Of a stretch of DNA of 8,304 bases, positions 6,101-8,304 are shown one piece after another. Under the pieces are notes generated by a model. It was not told the DNA's origin. It searched no databases and saw only the letters and a program-made list of their open reading frames with translations. The position numbers and the translations under genes are program-made. The stretch comes from JAGORY01 sp964517585 (GTDB taxonomy: Bacteria > Patescibacteriota > Gracilibacteria > Peribacterales > Peribacteraceae). The first letter of the stretch is position 1, and the number at the start of each line of letters is the position of its first letter. The stretch lies in contig CAZFCB010000046.1 in assembly GCA_964517585.1 (NCBI GenBank), forward strand, positions 1-8,304, written 5' to 3'.

Positions 6101-7526
6101 AGATCGCCCAGTCTCTGGCTCCTTCGAGCCATTTTCCGAATCGGCCGTCACGAAGGTGCTCTGGTACCCACTCAGTTTTTCCGTTGGCAGCGAGCATCCT
6201 CGGTTTTATTGTCTCGACTGCAACAAACCATGAGCTCATGGCGTAGTTCAAAAGTGGTGTGTCACACCTCCAACAGTGTGGATAGCTGTGATTGTACGTA
6301 AAACTCTTGAAGTACCTTCCCATGTCCTTCAGGACACCGAGAACAGCCTTGTCCGTCGACATAGGATCCTTATCCTCAAATGGTTTTGCGTAGAGACCTT
6401 TCAGGGCGGTTACTTCAGGCTTGAAACCTCCATCAATATTGAGGTGATGGAGCACATCGATGCCGAGCTTTTTTGTAATATTGAAGCCATCTTCACCGTG
6501 CGAGTTCGTGATGTGGACGATACCCGTACCTTCCGTATCTGTTACCTCTCCGTTTTCATCGAGGAGAATCGTGAAGCAGCGCTCTCCGTACGTTTGTGGC
6601 TTGCTGCTTTTCTCTGTCGCGGGGATCACGGTATCAGTGTAATAAGGGAAGAGTGGTACGTATTTTTTGCCTGCCAGTTCTTTTGCTGAAACAGTTCCCA
6701 CAACATCGTATTCCTTCTGCTTGAACACTTCCGGTACCAGTTTTTCTGCAAGGATGTAGGTGATTTTCTTTCCTTTTTCTTTCACTTTCACATACGGAAC
6801 ATCAGGGCTCAGAAGGAGCCACAGGTTTCCAGGCAGTGACCACGGAGTCGTAGTCCAAGCCAATAAAACGGTGTTTGGGTCATCGACGAGTGGAAACGTG
6901 AAGATGACGGACATGTCCGTTCGATCGCTATAACCCTGTGTCACTTCAAAATTCGAAAGAGGTGTCTGACAGCGCGGACAGATATGCATGGGCTTGTGGC
7001 CTTCGTAGATCAATCCTTGCGAGTGAAGCTCCTTAAATACCCACCAGATACTTTCCATAAACTCAGGATCCATCGTCCGGTAGTCATGATCCATATCTAC
7101 CCAACGGCCGAGCCTTTCCACCACGTCACGCCATTCTTTGGTGTGCCTCTGCACAGCTCCACGACAGAGAGCATTGAAGTTTCCAATGCCAAGTTCTTCA
7201 ATGTCCTTTTTTGACTTCAAGTTGTTTTCTTTTTCGATCAAGTTTTCGATCGGAAGGCCATGGCAATCCCAACCGAAACGACGTTTCACGTATTTCCCAC
7301 GCATTGTTTGGTAGCGGGGGATGACGTCTTTTATCGTTCCTGCGAGCAAGTGCCCATAGTGCGGCAAGCCCGTAGCAAAGGGCGGCCCATCGTAGAAACT
7401 AAAAACTTCACCCTTCTCGCGGCGCTTTATCGAGCGCTTGAACGTATCTTCCTCTCGCCAGTACTTCAGGATGCCGTTTTCAAGATCCGGAAGAGATTGC
7501 TGTGGATCAACTGGATCAAATGTCAT
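3147..7526 (-). CDS. ileS: Isoleucyl-tRNA synthetase (IleS2 type) with two inserted histidine-phosphatase domains
   Basis: It activates isoleucine with ATP and loads it on tRNA-Ile in the cytoplasm. The 1459-residue frame is unbroken; ordinary IleRS has about 1000-1050 residues. Visible in order: Rossmann-fold start with the HIGH signature HYGH (56-59); CP1 editing domain (about 180-450) with TTTPW (225-229), CPRC (183-186) and CWRC (418-421); WGTPLPIW (481-488); phosphatase domain 1 (about 512-710); a retained IleRS strand, MDLHKETVDEILW (714-726); a lysine-rich linker; phosphatase domain 2 (about 747-935); RRIPEVLDCWFESGSMPYAQ (938-957); KMSKR (1020-1024); helical anticodon-binding domain (about 1105-1260); and a C-terminal region of the eukaryote/archaea-like type (LEGMARELIRAIQQMRK), without the zinc finger of standard bacterial IleRS. 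The editing motif is altered (HGEDGF, 343-348). The start is the first ATG, followed closely by family-like sequence; there is no Shine-Dalgarno. The family call is certain; the effect of the insertions is unknown. Confidence 0.97.
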   Translation of the reverse strand: MTFDPVDPQQSLPDLENGILKYWREEDTFKRSIKRREKGEVFSFYDGPPFATGLPHYGHLLAGTIKDVIPRYQTMRGKYVKRRFGWDCHGLPIENLIEKENNLKSKKDIEELGIGNFNALCRGAVQRHTKEWRDVVERLGRWVDMDHDYRTMDPEFMESIWWVFKELHSQGLIYEGHKPMHICPRCQTPLSNFEVTQGYSDRTDMSVIFTFPLVDDPNTVLLAWTTTPWSLPGNLWLLLSPDVPYVKVKEKGKKITYILAEKLVPEVFKQKEYDVVGTVSAKELAGKKYVPLFPYYTDTVIPATEKSSKPQTYGERCFTILLDENGEVTDTEGTGIVHITNSHGEDGFNITKKLGIDVLHHLNIDGGFKPEVTALKGLYAKPFEDKDPMSTDKAVLGVLKDMGRYFKSFTYNHSYPHCWRCDTPLLNYAMSSWFVAVETIKPRMLAANGKTEWVPEHLRDGRFGKWLEGARDWAISRNRFWGTPLPIWRNSATGEVEVIGSRDELMAKAPKRFTKIIVARHAESEGNVEQVYQGKSPGTALTNRGKKQAEALGESIAESNTNQKIAAVYCSPLLRTHSTAQAVAEATDVPIITDERLREVSFGEYEGKHIDFDDLTFIRERRAHKLEKKHIESIYHFDGMETWANIELRVRDFLDDILAKHAGETIVIVTHADLVMNMKHIFTGEDPHKIVHQPYPELAGMTTFYWDHERKAQMDLHKETVDEILWQASEKDGKKSKAKTKSSPSAMVELTLVRHGETDLNKQKIVQGSDIDMPLNNTGKAQAKKAAEHLKDKEFDVIITSDLKRASETANIIAKELKRNIDGSFQIFRERSIGEWSGMTVDEIFASIGDKNNKRKSAMFLKKTPKGGESFDEFLGRARKAHDWLLREYAGKKVLLVAHGGFNRALMMVASNLSYAETAALEPKNGHIDTLTLKPQMRRIPEVLDCWFESGSMPYAQEHFPFETGSDVPPGFPADFIAEGLDQTRGWFYTLMVLSSALFDCPAFKNCVVNGIVLAEDGKKMSKRLKNYPEPTEIMKKHGADAVRFALMSSPAVRGEDLRFSEKLVGETVRSVLLPLWNAYRLFVTYANAADFKPSIDFSLHNAQSKHQLDRWMILKTQGLVNKMTAELEEYDLSATCAHLTDSIDDLTNWYVRLSRRRLAGKDGGLPAEALEAQTGALDTLYRVLIATSQLLAPFCPFITEAIYLNLVGENHDSIHFTDWPVCVEMTAEDHAIISLMDSTRMIVTLGLSLRNDAKIGVRQPLQSVTFALPPSDTAGVIKELIEEELNVKQVIDVVNAAELGSAIVMVDARKVGPRLGGRVQEIIKAGKAGLFEEKDGKIVIMGEEFTLSEAKIIYQGTEGKAVAAGGGIVVTIDTTMTHTLKLEGMARELIRAIQQMRKDAGLEFTDTVKLSLKGADNIMEVHGEFVLEETRSVLQENKGKKETVELGETTVEIGIEKK
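4719..5339 (-). other. Histidine-phosphatase domain 2 inside IleRS, with its linker
   Basis: Residues about 730-936. After a Lys/Ser-rich linker (730-746), VELTLVRHGETDLN gives the RHG motif Arg754-His755. The second arginine is Arg805 (SDLKRASET), the likely acid is Glu830 (FRERSIGEWSG), and the second histidine is His899 (VAHGGFNRALM). All four hallmark positions of the histidine-phosphatase (phosphoglycerate-mutase-like) superfamily are present, so an active phosphohydrolase is plausible. The domain stands where related IleRS proteins have a short Cys-rich knuckle before MRR-PEVLD-WF-SG. Its right border is uncertain, since NGHIDTLTL could be its last strand or IleRS sequence. The substrate is unknown. 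Confidence 0.9.
5397..5993 (-). other. Histidine-phosphatase domain 1 inside IleRS
   Basis: Residues about 512-710. KIIVARHAESEGN holds Arg520-His521 (RHA rather than RHG), SPLLRTHSTAQA holds Arg575, LREVSFGEYEG holds the candidate acid Glu599, and IVIVTHADLVM holds His671. The catalytic set is complete. GMETWANIELRVRDFLDDIL (639-658) matches the helix usual before the second histidine. Sequence similarity to domain 2 is only that of distant relatives, so this is not a recent tandem copy. It enters IleRS after EVIGSRDELM, a family segment, and ends before MDLHKETVDEI, another family segment. Confidence 0.9.
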
Positions 7527-7588
7527 GGGTTAGGTTCGAAGGTGAGTGAATGGTAGAGGGAATCTCATGTGAACGTTGGTATCGACGG

Positions 7589-7614
7589 GTCACGGCGCTC
7601 GCGAGCGCCGTGAC
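7589..7614. repeat. Perfect 26-bp GC-rich palindrome in the ileS leader
   Basis: GTCACGGCGCTCG followed at once by its exact reverse complement. Outer arms CGAC (7583-7586) and GTCG (7618-7621) extend it as a hairpin with a small internal loop. It lies between the ileS start codon and the candidate ileS -10 box, so it would sit in the ileS 5' leader if that promoter is used. No U-tract follows in either direction, so it is not a plain terminator. It may be an operator for a dimeric protein, an RNA hairpin controlling ileS, or a dispersed repeat element. Confidence 0.75.
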
Positions 7615-7633
7615 GGGGTCGAACATGGCGCAG

Positions 7634-7639
7634 AGTATA
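7634..7639 (-). promoter_or_regulatory. Candidate -10 box of ileS
   Basis: Minus-strand TATACT (5 of 6) stands about 107 nt before the ileS ATG, and the hexamer 17 nt upstream (ATGTGC) is a poor -35. It is the best box in the divergent intergenic region for ileS. Initiation here would place the 26-bp palindrome inside the leader. Confidence 0.4.
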
Positions 7640-7672
7640 GCGATGTTTTACCGGTGGCACATTCGTCTCTGC

Positions 7673-7686
7673 CCTCAATCTTGAGG
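7673..7686. repeat. Short palindrome in the divergent promoter region
   Basis: CCTCAA-TC-TTGAGG is a 6-bp inverted repeat lying between the outward-facing candidate promoters of ileS and the small plus-strand gene. Its size and place would suit an operator half-site pair, but palindromes this short arise by chance. Confidence 0.25.
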
Positions 7687-7692
7687 AAAATA

Positions 7693-7721
7693 TTGACTGA
7701 ATACATAAAAAATAGGAAAAT
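7693..7721 (+). promoter_or_regulatory. Candidate promoter of the 81-residue ORF
   Basis: TTGACT (5 of 6 to TTGACA, 7693-7698), a 17-base spacer, then GAAAAT (7716-7721), a weak -10. It lies in a strongly AT-rich stretch and would start transcription beside the ATG at 7730. An overlapping alternative is TTGAGG (7681-7686), 17 bases, CATAAA (7704-7709). Confidence 0.4.
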
Positions 7722-7729
7722 GTCCTTGT

Positions 7730-7975
7730 ATGCATTTACATGTTCCCACAGGCGAGACTTCTCAGTTGCCACCGATTGTACGCCCAAGTGATCTGAGTAT
7801 TACCGAACCTCACCTTTCTGTAGACCCAGATCGAGTGGCTAAAGTTGCATCAAATCTTAGAGATTTTTGTAAGGTTAACAAACTCGATCTTGAAGGAGTA
7901 AAAGTAGCCATGAAGCTTGTAGGAATTGATCCTGAACAAATCGCACCTGACTCTCTGGGGGAAGAAGTTTCATAA
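7730..7975 (+). CDS. Hypothetical small protein (81 residues)
   Basis: I do not recognise this protein. It starts MHLHVPTGETSQLPP, has no signal peptide, membrane segment or cysteine pair, and is mildly acidic. The C-terminal half reads as one or two amphipathic helices (RVAKVASNLRDFCKV, LEGVKVAMKLVGI) and ends EEVS. ATG 7730 is the first possible start, since an in-frame TAA stands at 7706. AGGA is 12 nt away, too far for a good Shine-Dalgarno. It is divergent from ileS and 77 bp ahead of another small gene on the same strand. Support for coding comes from its position behind a promoter-like sequence and a plausible protein composition; it could still be spurious. Confidence 0.55.
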   Translation: MHLHVPTGETSQLPPIVRPSDLSITEPHLSVDPDRVAKVASNLRDFCKVNKLDLEGVKVAMKLVGIDPEQIAPDSLGEEVS

Positions 7976-8009
7976 TCCATCACGTGGCACAGGACAGAGT
8001 AAAATCTAC

Positions 8010-8038
8010 TTTTCAATGTTAGCCAATTCGGGTATAGT
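8010..8038 (+). promoter_or_regulatory. Candidate promoter of the rightmost gene
   Basis: TTTTCA (8010-8015, 4 of 6), a 17-base spacer and TATAGT (8033-8038, 5 of 6). The predicted start of transcription is near 8045, only about 8 nt before the ATG at 8053. This suggests that the gene has its own transcript rather than depending on the small ORF upstream. Confidence 0.5.
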
Positions 8039-8052
8039 AGCATGCCCCAATT

Positions 8053-8304
8053 ATGGGATCAGCTAATTCTCCAAGCAGCGGCGGGCAAGGCCTGGATGGC
8101 GAAGTTCTTCTTGCGGAATTGCAGCGACAAACCGCGTTAGAGGAATCACGTGTGGATTTCAGATTGAGTGATACTGATTTGCTTCACTTACTCAAAGAGG
8201 CTCGAACGACAGTAGCTCTGATGCCCGATATTACATCTGACGTTAGTGTGACATGTCCTGACACTGAAGAAGGAGAGATCCAAGTTTCCGTGCCAAAGGC
8301 TCTT
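8053..8304 (+). CDS. Hypothetical protein, 3'-partial (84 residues visible)
   Basis: The frame from ATG 8053 stays open to the right edge, so the stop lies outside. The protein begins MGSANSPSSGGQGLDGE, a Gly/Ser-rich flexible lead, then has a helix-forming stretch rich in Leu and Glu (VLLAELQRQTALEES, DLLHLLKEARTTVALM), then a part rich in beta-formers (ITSDVSVTCPD). I see no family motif. An ATG at 8042 in another frame reaches a TAG near 8138 and is not used. There is no Shine-Dalgarno before 8053. No signal peptide is seen. Confidence 0.6.
   Translation, partial: MGSANSPSSGGQGLDGEVLLAELQRQTALEESRVDFRLSDTDLLHLLKEARTTVALMPDITSDVSVTCPDTEEGEIQVSVPKAL

Noticed and set aside
7527..7640. T-box riboswitch in the ileS leader
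   Set aside because: No T-box consensus (AGGGUGG-type) and no terminator/antiterminator pair with a U-run; only the palindrome is seen.
1..8304. CRISPR array or tandem repeats
   Set aside because: No regularly spaced direct repeats are visible; the only repeats are isolated inverted repeats.

Overview
This window looks bacterial, with moderate GC, densely packed genes and ordinary TGA/TAA stop codons. UGA is used as a true stop by both restriction-modification genes, so this is not a UGA=Gly code-25 lineage. Three traits together suggest, without proving, a candidate-phyla (Patescibacteria/CPR-like) genome: an isoleucyl-tRNA synthetase of the eukaryote/archaea-like (IleS2) type, a tmRNA with an unusually long tag, and starts that lack Shine-Dalgarno sequences and sit just behind -10-like boxes. 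No marker here fixes the phylum.

Layout, left to right. (1) 1-1766 is a type II restriction-modification module. It holds a 5'-truncated MvaI/BcnI-fold (LlaMI-like) endonuclease on + and a convergent C5-cytosine methyltransferase on -, separated by 7 bp. The methyltransferase recognition region is Dcm/EcoRII/ScrFI-like, so both halves independently point to CCWGG or CCNGG. (2) 1825-2266 is the tmRNA gene ssrA on -, with its own terminator hairpin. Its 3' end faces the restriction-modification module, a common arrangement where an island has entered at ssrA. (3) 2462-2857 encodes a small four-helix YvlD/phage-holin-4-like membrane protein on -. (4) 2858-3146 is intergenic, with two inverted repeats. 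(5) 3147-7526 is ileS on -, 1459 codons, about 430 longer than the usual IleRS. The extra length is two histidine-phosphatase (RHG) domains placed inside the catalytic domain, with a short recognisable IleRS segment kept between them. This is the most striking content of the window. (6) 7527-7729 is a divergent intergenic region with a perfect 26-bp palindrome. (7) 7730-8304 holds two small unrecognised genes on +; the second runs off the right edge.

Functionally the core is translation (charging of tRNA-Ile, rescue of stalled ribosomes), with an acquired defence module beside ssrA. The IleRS may have altered biochemistry. It carries two phosphatase domains with intact catalytic residues, and the editing-site motif that normally reads G-x-D-D reads G-E-D-G, losing what appears to be the conserved editing aspartate.
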